Shown one piece after another: positions 24,991-32,905 of a stretch of 37,641 nt of DNA (position 1 is the first letter of the stretch; every line of letters starts with the position of its first letter). Below the pieces are notes generated by a model. It was given only the letters and a program-made list of their open reading frames with translations, had not been told where the DNA came from and searched no databases. The DNA comes from Zoogloea sp. (lineage in GTDB: Bacteria > Pseudomonadota > Gammaproteobacteria > Burkholderiales > Rhodocyclaceae), in NCBI GenBank assembly GCA_023150095.1, contig JAKLLO010000028.1:1-37641 (forward strand), written 5' to 3'. The translations under genes were made by a program, and so were the position numbers.

Positions 24991-27477
24991 TTACTGGACC
25001 GTCACCGCGGTACCCATCTCGACCCGCCGCCCCAGCCCCAGCAGGCTCTCGATCACCATCGCCGGCGCCGGCCGCTCGAACAGGAATCCCTGCAGCAGGT
25101 CACAGCCCAGATCATTGAGGAAGCGCGCCTGGGCGCTGTTCTCGACGCCCTCGCCCACCACCGTGAGCCCCAGCGCCCGCGACATGGTGACGATGGCCGA
25201 GACGATCGCGCTGCTCTCCCGGTTCTCCGGCAGGTCGGCCATGAACGACCGGTCGATCTTGAGGGCGTGGATCGGGAAGCGCTTGAGGTAGCTGAGGCTC
25301 GAATAGCCGGTGCCGAAATCATCCACCGCGATGCGCAGGCCGTTGCGGCGCAGCTCGTCGAGGATGGCGCTGGCCCGCTCCGGCTGCTGCATGATGCTCG
25401 ACTCGGTCAGTTCCAGCGCCAGGCACGAGGGATCGAGGCCGAACTCGGCCAGCGAGCCCATCACCAGCCCGACCAGATCCGGATCGCGGAACTGGCGCGC
25501 CGACAGATTCACCGCCACCTTCACGCCCGTCGCGCCGGCGTCGTGCCAGGCGCGGAGCTGGCTGCACACGGTGCGCAGCACCCACGCGCCGATGGGCACG
25601 ATCAGCCCCGAGCGCTCCGCCGTCTGCATGAACACATCCGGCGCCGCCAGGCCGCGCTCCGGATGCCGCCAGCGCAGCAGCGCCTCCAGGGAATGCACGC
25701 CGCCGGCCGCGTCGTGGATGGGCTGATAGTGCAGCTCGAACTGGGATTCGGCCAGCGCCCGGCGCAGGTCGGCCTCCAGCACCATGCGCTGGTTGATCTG
25801 CCGCCCCCAGTCGCTCGAATAGAACACAAAGCCGTTCTTGCCCAGCTCCTTGGCCCGGTACATGGCGTCGTCGGCGGCCACGATGAGCCGGTCGCCCGTC
25901 ACCGCGTCGTTGGGAAAACGGCTGATGCCGATGCTGCAGGAGGTCTGGATGCGGTGCTCCTCGAAGACGCAGGGCAGCTCCATCGCGGCGATCAGCTTGG
26001 CGCACACGCCCGCCACCGCATCGTCGTCCTCCACGCCGGGCAGGATCACCACGAACTCGTCGCCCCCCAGGCGGCCGACGATGTCGGTCTCGCGCACGGC
26101 CCCCTTCAGGCGCCGGGCCACGTCACGCAGCAGCGCGTCGCCGGCGTTGTGACCGAGGGAATCGTTGACCAGCTTGAAGTTGTCCAGGTCGATGAACATC
26201 ACCGCCAACTGCTCGCCCCGGCGCCGGCAGAAGGCGATGGACTGCTCCAGCTGGCGATTGATCTGGGTGCGGTTGGAAAGCCCGGTGAGCGCGTCGTAAT
26301 AGGCCACGAAGACCAGCTGCTCCTCGGCCGAGCGGCGGGCCGTCACGTCCTGCATCTGCACGATGTAGTAGCCGTTGTTCCCGTGGTCGTCGCGCACCGC
26401 CGAGACCGACAGCAGCGCCCACACCATCCGGCGGTCCGGCGTCACCAGGCGCAGTTCGATCTGGAAGCTCGGCAGGCTGTTGGCCGACAGCCTGCCGAGG
26501 TACTCGTCGAGCATCGGCCGGTCGCCCTCGTGACACAACTGGAGGAAGGACAGCCCGGCAATGACCTCGCCGTGCACACCCAGCATCCCCACCGCCACGT
26601 CGTTGGCCTGCAGGAAGCGGCCATCCAAGGCCACCAGAGCCATGCCGATGGCAGCGTATTCGAAGGCCGAATGGAAACGCCGCTCGCTCTCGGCGAGGGC
26701 CCGCTCCATCTCGCGGCGCCGGGCGATGTCGCGCAGCACCAGCACGCAACCCATCAGCTCGCCATCGCCGGCGATGATCGGGGACGCGGCGTATTCGACC
26801 GACGTGACCGCACCACTGCGGGTGGTGAGCAGCGCCGGACACTGGGCCGGCGCCCCGGACAGCAGCATCGCGCCGGCCACCGGGTCGGGCACCGGCAGCC
26901 CGCTCCGCTCGTGGCGCAGATCAAGGAGCGCGCCAACCGGCTGCCCCACCACCTCCGCATCGGTCAGGCCGATCAGCGCCTCGGCAATCGGGTTGATCAT
27001 GCGCACCCGCCCGGCGGTATCGGTGGCCACCACGCCCTCGCCGATGGAGCACAGGGTGCGCGAGAACCACTCCTCGCTCTGGCGCAGGCGGCTGTCCATG
27101 GCGTGCTTGACGAGGGCCACCTCGATGGATGCGCGGATGTCGTCGGGCCTGAAGGGCTTCAGCAGATAGCCCTGGGGCGCCGTGGCACGGGCCCGGCGCA
27201 GGGTCTCGTCGTCGCTGAAGGCGGTGAGGTAGATCACCGGCACGTCGCGCCGCTCGCGCAGGCGGGCGGCCGTCTCCACGCCATCCAGGGCACCACGGAT
27301 GACGATATCCATCATCACCAGATCAGGGCCGGTCGCGTCGAACAGTTCGATGGCCTGGTCACTGCTCGCTGCAATGCCGGTCACCGTGTAGCCATAATTC
27401 TCGAGGCGCTGGGCCAGGTCCATGGCGATGATCGCCTCGTCCTCGACGATCAGAACCCGGGTCGGCTTGTCGCTCAT
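24991..27477 (-). CDS. response regulator with PAS, GGDEF and EAL domains
   Basis: An 828-residue cytoplasmic protein: REC (1-120; Asp57 in MMDIVIRG, Lys107), PAS (about 132-255), PAS (262-385), GGDEF intact at 470-474 with RETD (461-464) in the inhibitory-site position, and EAL at 597 with [36 protein letters not shown] and VVGEGVE. All catalytic landmarks of both domains are present, so it may make and degrade c-di-GMP. REC of this type is commonly paired with HisKA_2 kinases, and such a kinase follows 15 bases downstream in the same operon. The ATG at 27477 has a GGGAGAG site and yields a REC beginning exactly at the N-terminus. Confidence 0.93.
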   Translation of the reverse strand: MSDKPTRVLIVEDEAIIAMDLAQRLENYGYTVTGIAASSDQAIELFDATGPDLVMMDIVIRGALDGVETAARLRERRDVPVIYLTAFSDDETLRRARATAPQGYLLKPFRPDDIRASIEVALVKHAMDSRLRQSEEWFSRTLCSIGEGVVATDTAGRVRMINPIAEALIGLTDAEVVGQPVGALLDLRHERSGLPVPDPVAGAMLLSGAPAQCPALLTTRSGAVTSVEYAASPIIAGDGELMGCVLVLRDIARRREMERALAESERRFHSAFEYAAIGMALVALDGRFLQANDVAVGMLGVHGEVIAGLSFLQLCHEGDRPMLDEYLGRLSANSLPSFQIELRLVTPDRRMVWALLSVSAVRDDHGNNGYYIVQMQDVTARRSAEEQLVFVAYYDALTGLSNRTQINRQLEQSIAFCRRRGEQLAVMFIDLDNFKLVNDSLGHNAGDALLRDVARRLKGAVRETDIVGRLGGDEFVVILPGVEDDDAVAGVCAKLIAAMELPCVFEEHRIQTSCSIGISRFPNDAVTGDRLIVAADDAMYRAKELGKNGFVFYSSDWGRQINQRMVLEADLRRALAESQFELHYQPIHDAAGGVHSLEALLRWRHPERGLAAPDVFMQTAERSGLIVPIGAWVLRTVCSQLRAWHDAGATGVKVAVNLSARQFRDPDLVGLVMGSLAEFGLDPSCLALELTESSIMQQPERASAILDELRRNGLRIAVDDFGTGYSSLSYLKRFPIHALKIDRSFMADLPENRESSAIVSAIVTMSRALGLTVVGEGVENSAQARFLNDLGCDLLQGFLFERPAPAMVIESLLGLGRRVEMGTAVTVQ

Positions 27478-27499
27478 GCTCTCTCCCACCCGAATGGAA

Positions 27500-27522
27500 T
27501 CGGGCGCTATCCTTGTTGTCAA
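27500..27522 (-). promoter_or_regulatory. possible -35 of the REC-PAS-GGDEF-EAL operon
   Basis: On the minus strand there is a perfect -35 hexamer TTGACA at 27517-27522. The hexamer at the right spacing (TTCCAT, 27494-27499) is a poor -10, and it lies in the loop of a small hairpin with arms CCCGA/TCGGG (27489-27504) just upstream of the ribosome-binding site. It is the best candidate seen in the gap, but uncertain. Confidence 0.35.
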
Positions 27523-27556
27523 ACCGTTCGGAATATGGCTTAACGGTAATCGAACG

Positions 27557-27572
27557 TATGTCTTTAGACATA
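27557..27572. repeat. 16-bp inverted repeat in the divergent prc upstream region
   Basis: TATGTCT (27557-27563) and AGACATA (27566-27572) are perfect inverted arms around two bases. The site lies about 80 bases upstream of the REC-PAS-GGDEF-EAL gene and 112 bases upstream of prc, in an AT-rich pocket of a GC-rich genome. It is likely an operator for a dimeric regulator; no family was recognised. Confidence 0.5.
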
Positions 27573-27683
27573 AATCCGCAAAGACTTTCCGAAACCAAGA
27601 ACATTTCGTCCCGATGACTGTCGACCTTCCATCCGGAAAAATGTACCGTCCATTCCGGCTCAAACTTTGCGGTGGAGAAACCA

Positions 27684-29822
27684 TTGAACAAGCGACTCAT
27701 CTGGACCCTGCTCTCGGTGCTGTGCGCCGGCCAGACAGCAGCCCAGGAACTGGCTGCGGCGCCCCGCCTGGCCCCCACCGCCGACCAGGCCCAGACGGCC
27801 TACCTCAGCGCCCAGATCCTCGGCCGCTATCACTACAAGACCCTCCCCCTTGACGACGCGATGTCGGAGAAGATCTTCGACCGCTACCTCAAGGCCCTCG
27901 ATCCTGAGCGGCTGTTCTTCACCCAGGCCGACATCGACAGCTTCGCCGACACCCGCACCCGGCTCGACGACGCGATCCTGCGCGGCAACCTCTCGGCGCC
28001 CTTCGCCATGTTCCAGCGCTACGAGCAGCGCGTGACCGAGCGCCTCGGCTACGCCCGCGAGCTCCTCGGCCAGGGCTTCGACTTCAGCACCAAGGAAAGC
28101 TACCCCTACGCCCGCGACAAGGCCCCATGGCCCGCCGACGAGGCCGAGGTGCGCGACCTGTGGCGAAAGCGCGTCAAGAACGACTGGCTGCGTCTCAAGC
28201 TCGCCGGCAAGGACGACAAGGCCATCCGCGACACCCTCGCCAAGCGCTACGACAACTACGTCACCCGCGCCACCCGCAACAAGAGCGAGGACGTCTTCCA
28301 GATCTTCATGAACGCCTACGCCATGTCGATCGAGCCCCACACCAACTACCTGGGCCGCAGCGCCTCGGCGGATTTCGACATCTCCATGCGCCTGTCGCTG
28401 GTGGGCATCGGCGCCGTGCTGCAGGAGCGTGACGACTACATCACCATCCGCGAGCTGGTGCCCGGCGGCCCGGCGGCGCGCTCCGGCAAGCTCGCCGTGG
28501 GCGACCGCATCGTCGGCGTGGGCCAGGGCGACGACGCCGTGGCCGACGTGGTGGGCTCGCGGGTCGACGAGGTCGTCAAGCTGATCCGCGGCGAGAAGAA
28601 CACCCGCGTGGTGCTCGACGTGCTGCCCGCCGACGCCGGCCCCGACGGCAAGCACAAGCAGGTCGCCCTCCAGCGTGACAAGATCAAGCTCGAAGAGCAG
28701 GCCGCCAAGAAATCCGTCATCAAGACCGGCGAAGGCGCCAGCGCCCGCAAGATCGGCGTGATCAACCTGCCCGCCTTCTACGAGGATTTCGAAGGCCGCC
28801 GCAAGGGCGACAAGGACTACCGCAGCGCCAGCCGCGACGTGGCCCGCCTGATCGACGAGCTGAAGAAAGAGAAGGTCGACGGCCTCCTGATCGACCTGCG
28901 CAACAACGGCGGCGGCTCGCTGCGCGAGGCGGTCGAGCTCACCGGCCTCTTCATCGACAAGGGCCCGGTGGTCCAGCAGCGCCGCCCCGACGGCCAGATC
29001 GGCGTCGAGAAGGACGAACACGCCGGCACCGCCTGGGATGGCCCGCTGGCGGTGCTCATCAACCGCGGCTCCGCATCGGCCTCCGAGATCTTCGCCGCCG
29101 CGCTGCAGGACTACGGCCGCGCGCCGATCATCGGCGAGCCGAGCTTCGGCAAGGGCACCGTCCAGACCATGATCAGCCTGGACCAGATCGCCCGCAACGA
29201 TCCGCCCAAGTTCGGCGACCTGAAGATGACCGTCGCCCAGTTCTTCCGCATCAACGGCGGCACCACCCAGCTGCGCGGCGTGGTGCCGGACATCCGCTTC
29301 CCGTCGGTGTCCGACCCCGACAGCTTCGGCGAATCCAGCTACGACAACGCCCTGCCGTGGATCCAGGTCAAGGCTGCGGATTTCCGCCCGGTCGATGAAG
29401 TCTCGCCGCGCCTCGCCGATCTCCAGCGCCGCCACGACGCCCGCGTCGCCAAGGACAAGGATTTCGCCCAGCTGCTGCAGGATGTGGCCGAGTACAAGCG
29501 CCTGCGCGAAACCAAGCTGCTGTCCCTCAACGAGACCGAGCGCCGCCAGGAGAAGGAGCGCCAGGAGGCGCGCCTCAAGTCCCGCGACAAGGGCAGCAAG
29601 GACAAGCTCGCCGCCCTCCAGGACGACGGCCTGCAGTCCGGCGAACGCAGCCTGGCCGCCGATCTGGCCGCCGAGAAGGCCCGCAAGGACAGCAAGGACG
29701 TGCTGCTGACCGAAGCCGCCCGCATCGTCGCCGACGAAGCCGAACTGCTCACCACCCGCACCCAGCTCGCCCTGCGCGAGCGGAACGCGGCCAGCGCAGC
29801 CAAGGCCACGACGCTGCGCTGA
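27684..29822 (+). CDS. prc: tail-specific periplasmic protease Tsp/Prc
   Basis: A 712-residue protease that degrades envelope proteins from their C-termini. It has a signal peptide (MNKRLIWTLL, cut near TAAQ), the N-terminal Tsp domain (LPLDDAMSEKIFDRYLKALDPERLFF), a PDZ domain (about 235-320), and the S41 catalytic core with Ser465 (RGSASASEIF) and Lys490 (PSFGKGT), 25 residues apart as required. The Lys/Glu/Arg-rich C-terminal region is that of the Prc family (DUF3340-like). I prefer the TTG at 27684, which has GTGGAG 6-12 bases upstream and gives a normal signal peptide; a GTG at 27672 adds four residues but has no ribosome-binding site. It is a single-gene unit ending in a strong terminator. 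Confidence 0.95.
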   Translation: MNKRLIWTLLSVLCAGQTAAQELAAAPRLAPTADQAQTAYLSAQILGRYHYKTLPLDDAMSEKIFDRYLKALDPERLFFTQADIDSFADTRTRLDDAILRGNLSAPFAMFQRYEQRVTERLGYARELLGQGFDFSTKESYPYARDKAPWPADEAEVRDLWRKRVKNDWLRLKLAGKDDKAIRDTLAKRYDNYVTRATRNKSEDVFQIFMNAYAMSIEPHTNYLGRSASADFDISMRLSLVGIGAVLQERDDYITIRELVPGGPAARSGKLAVGDRIVGVGQGDDAVADVVGSRVDEVVKLIRGEKNTRVVLDVLPADAGPDGKHKQVALQRDKIKLEEQAAKKSVIKTGEGASARKIGVINLPAFYEDFEGRRKGDKDYRSASRDVARLIDELKKEKVDGLLIDLRNNGGGSLREAVELTGLFIDKGPVVQQRRPDGQIGVEKDEHAGTAWDGPLAVLINRGSASASEIFAAALQDYGRAPIIGEPSFGKGTVQTMISLDQIARNDPPKFGDLKMTVAQFFRINGGTTQLRGVVPDIRFPSVSDPDSFGESSYDNALPWIQVKAADFRPVDEVSPRLADLQRRHDARVAKDKDFAQLLQDVAEYKRLRETKLLSLNETERRQEKERQEARLKSRDKGSKDKLAALQDDGLQSGERSLAADLAAEKARKDSKDVLLTEAARIVADEAELLTTRTQLALRERNAASAAKATTLR

Positions 29823-29842
29823 ACTTCCGGCGCCAGAAGCAG

Positions 29843-29878
29843 AACACCCCGGGGCGTCATGCTCCGGGGTGTTTTCAT
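29843..29878 (+). terminator. rho-independent terminator of prc
   Basis: Arms AACACCCCGGGGC (29843-29855) and GCTCCGGGGTGTT (29861-29873) pair along 13 positions with one G-U pair and a five-base loop, followed by TTTCATTT. It starts 20 bases after the prc stop and may also serve the convergent hybrid kinase gene, since the minus strand has AAs converted to a short T run (TGTT) after the stem. Confidence 0.85.
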
Positions 29879-29905
29879 TTAAGGCGCCAGCACCGGCAGG
29901 TCAGG

Positions 29906-32788
29906 TCAGATCGTCACCTCGCCCTCCAGCTGGGGTGACAACCACTTGAGCACCGTTTCAAACAGCAGGTCCGAATCGACCGGCTTGGTGATGTGGTCGT
30001 TCATTCCCGCCTCCAGGCAGGCCTGGCGGTCCTCCACGAAGGCGTTGGCCGTCATCGCCAGGATGGGCGTGCCCGTGTTTACGGAGTCGGCGCGAATCTG
30101 CCGGGTGGCCTCGAGGCCGTTCATCCGGGGCATCTGCATGTCCATCAGGATCAGGTCGTAGCCCGTCTGGCGGGCCATCTGCACCGCGACCAGCCCGTCG
30201 TCGGCCACCTCGACAACCAGCCCGGCATCCTCCAGCAGGCACAGGGAAACCTCCTGATTGACCGGCTCGTCCTCGACCAGCAGCACCCGCGCCCCGGCAA
30301 ACTCGGCCTGAAGCAGCGATTCGGCCGACACCGGCTTGCCCGCCGCGTCGCTCCGCACCGCGCTGCCGATGCCCAGCCTGGCGGTGAACCAGAAGGTGCT
30401 GCCTTCGCCCGGCGCGCTCTCCACGCCGATGTCGCCGCCCATCTGCAGCGCCAGCCGCCGGCTGATCGCCAGCCCCAGGCCCGTTCCGCCGTATTTGCGG
30501 GTGGTGGATGCGCCGGCCTGCTCGAAGGCATTGAACAGCCGCGTCACCTCGTCCGGCGCAATCCCGATGCCCTTGTCGCGCACCTCGAAACGCACCAGCA
30601 CGTCGTCGTCGCCCGACGCCACCCGCGCCACGCACAGCACGATCTCGCCCGCCGGGGTGAACTTCACGGCGTTGCCGACGAGGTTCAGGAGGATCTGGGT
30701 GAGCCGCAGCGGATCGCCCCGCAGCGGCGCAATGCCCAGCTCGGATGGCAGATCGATGCACAGCCGCAGCCCCTTCTCGGCGATCCGCTGCCCCAGCAGG
30801 CTGGCCAGGTTCTCCACCACTTCGCCGATCCGGAAATCGACCTGCTCCATCGTCAGCCGGTCGGCCTCGATCTTCGACAGGTCGAGGATGTTGTTGATGA
30901 CCCCCAGCAGATGCTGGGCCGCCTTGCCGATCTTGCCCAGCTGGTCGATCAGCCGGGGGTCGGTGGCCCGGCGCAGCGCCAGGCTGTTCATCCCGATGAT
31001 GGCCGTCATGGGCGTGCGCAGTTCGTGGCTCATGTTGGCGATGAACGAACTCTTCGCCCGGCTCGCTGCCTCGGCCCGGCGCCTTTCGCGATTGAGCAGC
31101 ACCAGGCCGATCTGGTCGGCCAGCTGGCAGGCAAAGTCGATCTCATCCGGCGCCCACACGTGGGGCCTGCCGGTCTCGGCCAGGCACAGCAGCCCGAAGG
31201 GACGCCGGCCCGAGGCGATCAGGCAGCCGAGCATCGACTGGACCTCGGCCTGCGCAAGGTGGCCGTGGATCAGGCCGGCCAGGCACGGCTCGTGCTGCGC
31301 ATCGTTGCTGGCCGTGTAGCGCGCCGCCTTCAGCGCCGCCAGGTGGTCGCCGAAATCAGCCTCATCGATCACCCGCCCGGCGCAGTGCTCGCCGCTTGAA
31401 CGGGTGAACAGGTCGACGCAGCGCAGACGGGATTCCCCCTCTTCAAGCAGCCAGACGCTGACCCGCTCCACCTCGAAGGTGCGGGCGAGGCGTGCGGTCA
31501 CCACCTGCACCATGGTGTCCAGATCCCCCTCGTTGATGGCCGGCAGGCCCGCAAGCTGGAGCATCAGCTCCTGCATCGCGGCCCGGCGCCGGGCAAAACG
31601 GGTCTGTTCGGTCATGTCACGGAAGGACAGCACGGCGCCCACGCAGCGATCCCCATCGAACATCGGCGTGACCAGGAAATCCACCGGAAAGCCGCTACCG
31701 TCCCGACGCCAGAAGAACTCGTCATCCCCCCGGCGCGGCTGGTGGTCGATCAGCGACAGCCTGATCGGACAGGCTTCCGACGGGTAGGGCGTGCCATCCG
31801 GGTGGGAATGATGCGTCAGGCCATGCAGGGACTGGCCGAGGAGCGCCTCGCCCGGATGACCCAGCATCCGCTCGGCGGCGGGATTGACGAAGGTCACCCG
31901 CCCCTCCGAGTCGAAGCCGATGATGCCCTCGCCCGATGAGGCCAGGATCAGCGCCTGACTGCGGTGGAGCGCCTCCAGCTGCCTGAGGGCCCGGTCGGTG
32001 TCGCCCTTGGCGATGCGCAGGCGGGTCAGCGCCTCCACCTGGAAGATCTCCAGCAGGCGCACCATCGAAGCCGCGATGACGATGGCCGCCGCCGCCCGCG
32101 CCAGCTGCACCGGAAAGCCGAAGAATTCGAGAAAGCGGCGGTGGTTGATCACCGACGCAGGAAACCAGTCGGCCTCCGGCACCACCAGCCCGCCCAGCAC
32201 GCCGTAGGCAATCAGGGCCCCGGCCCCCACCTGTGCGGCCCGCGTCAGGCGGCGCACCTCCTCCAGGGGCACGCCCGGCAAGCGAGACGGCCCGAGCGCC
32301 CGCAGCAGCCCGACACCCGCGAGAGTGGCGCCTGCAAAGCCGAACACGTAACGGGAAAGGATGCCGAGGGTGAGCAGCGGAGCATCCGACACCGCCGTGC
32401 CAATGCCCACCACCGCCAGCAGCGGCGCATACAGCACCGGCCGACAGACCGCCGTGAGACAGCGGGCGAGCCGACCGCCCCCGTCGTCCGCCTCGAACAC
32501 AAGCCGGCGGCCAAACTCGAACAAGAAGAGATAGGACGCCAGCAGGAGCACCGGCTGCCACACCGCCAGCAATGACTCGCTGCCGTGCACCACTCGCCAC
32601 AGATCCGTCCATTCGAGCACCCCGTGCAGCCCGGCAAAACTGCCGAGCAGCCAGAGGGAGCGGGAAAACGGGAGTTCACTGTGATCGTTGTGACGGACAA
32701 CGATGGCCAGTCCAAGGGCCAGGAAAGCCGCGCCATAGACGAGGAACACGAGATCCATCGCGCCGGCAAAAAGGTTGGCTGGAGGCAT
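29906..32788 (-). CDS. orphan hybrid histidine kinase: multi-pass membrane sensor, PAS, GAF, HisKA, HATPase, REC
   Basis: A 960-residue inner-membrane kinase. The N-terminal 250 residues hold about seven hydrophobic helices with little periplasmic loop (first helix 11-31; WLLGSFAGLHGVLEWTDLW at 46-64), a sensor type I do not recognise by name. Then come PAS (275-395), GAF (about 420-565), HisKA with IANMSHELRTP (His588), ATPase ([25 protein letters not shown]) and REC (834-950) with Asp883 (LMDMQMP). There is no HPt, so the phosphate must leave through a separate HPt protein, possibly the one in the CHASE8 kinase; that is speculative. No partner gene adjoins it. The start lacks a ribosome-binding site; Met11 is an alternative. 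Confidence 0.88.
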   Translation of the reverse strand: MPPANLFAGAMDLVFLVYGAAFLALGLAIVVRHNDHSELPFSRSLWLLGSFAGLHGVLEWTDLWRVVHGSESLLAVWQPVLLLASYLFLFEFGRRLVFEADDGGGRLARCLTAVCRPVLYAPLLAVVGIGTAVSDAPLLTLGILSRYVFGFAGATLAGVGLLRALGPSRLPGVPLEEVRRLTRAAQVGAGALIAYGVLGGLVVPEADWFPASVINHRRFLEFFGFPVQLARAAAAIVIAASMVRLLEIFQVEALTRLRIAKGDTDRALRQLEALHRSQALILASSGEGIIGFDSEGRVTFVNPAAERMLGHPGEALLGQSLHGLTHHSHPDGTPYPSEACPIRLSLIDHQPRRGDDEFFWRRDGSGFPVDFLVTPMFDGDRCVGAVLSFRDMTEQTRFARRRAAMQELMLQLAGLPAINEGDLDTMVQVVTARLARTFEVERVSVWLLEEGESRLRCVDLFTRSSGEHCAGRVIDEADFGDHLAALKAARYTASNDAQHEPCLAGLIHGHLAQAEVQSMLGCLIASGRRPFGLLCLAETGRPHVWAPDEIDFACQLADQIGLVLLNRERRRAEAASRAKSSFIANMSHELRTPMTAIIGMNSLALRRATDPRLIDQLGKIGKAAQHLLGVINNILDLSKIEADRLTMEQVDFRIGEVVENLASLLGQRIAEKGLRLCIDLPSELGIAPLRGDPLRLTQILLNLVGNAVKFTPAGEIVLCVARVASGDDDVLVRFEVRDKGIGIAPDEVTRLFNAFEQAGASTTRKYGGTGLGLAISRRLALQMGGDIGVESAPGEGSTFWFTARLGIGSAVRSDAAGKPVSAESLLQAEFAGARVLLVEDEPVNQEVSLCLLEDAGLVVEVADDGLVAVQMARQTGYDLILMDMQMPRMNGLEATRQIRADSVNTGTPILAMTANAFVEDRQACLEAGMNDHITKPVDSDLLFETVLKWLSPQLEGEVTI

Positions 32789-32860
32789 GAGCGGTTATTG
32801 TTTTCGGCAGATCGGCCACCCCATCAACGGTGGCTCGACACAGCCATAACGGCACAAACC

Positions 32861-32879
32861 CCCGGCCATTTAGGCCGGG
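32861..32879 (-). terminator. possible terminator after kup
   Basis: Perfect arms CCCGGCC (32861-32867) and GGCCGGG (32873-32879) with a five-base loop lie 27 bases beyond the kup stop. On the minus strand the stem is followed only by GGTTTGTG, so the T run is weak. It is the only stable hairpin between kup and the hybrid kinase gene. Confidence 0.5.
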
Positions 32880-32905
32880 CGCACAACTTTGACGCCCGCG
32901 CGGGG

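Noticed and set aside
23254-27543. A 1429-codon plus-strand open frame antisense to both the HisKA_2 kinase and the REC-PAS-GGDEF-EAL gene
   Set aside because: Its product is rich in His, Gln, Arg, Gly and Pro with no domain, while the opposite strand encodes complete, well-conserved proteins. Long antisense frames are expected in high-GC DNA.
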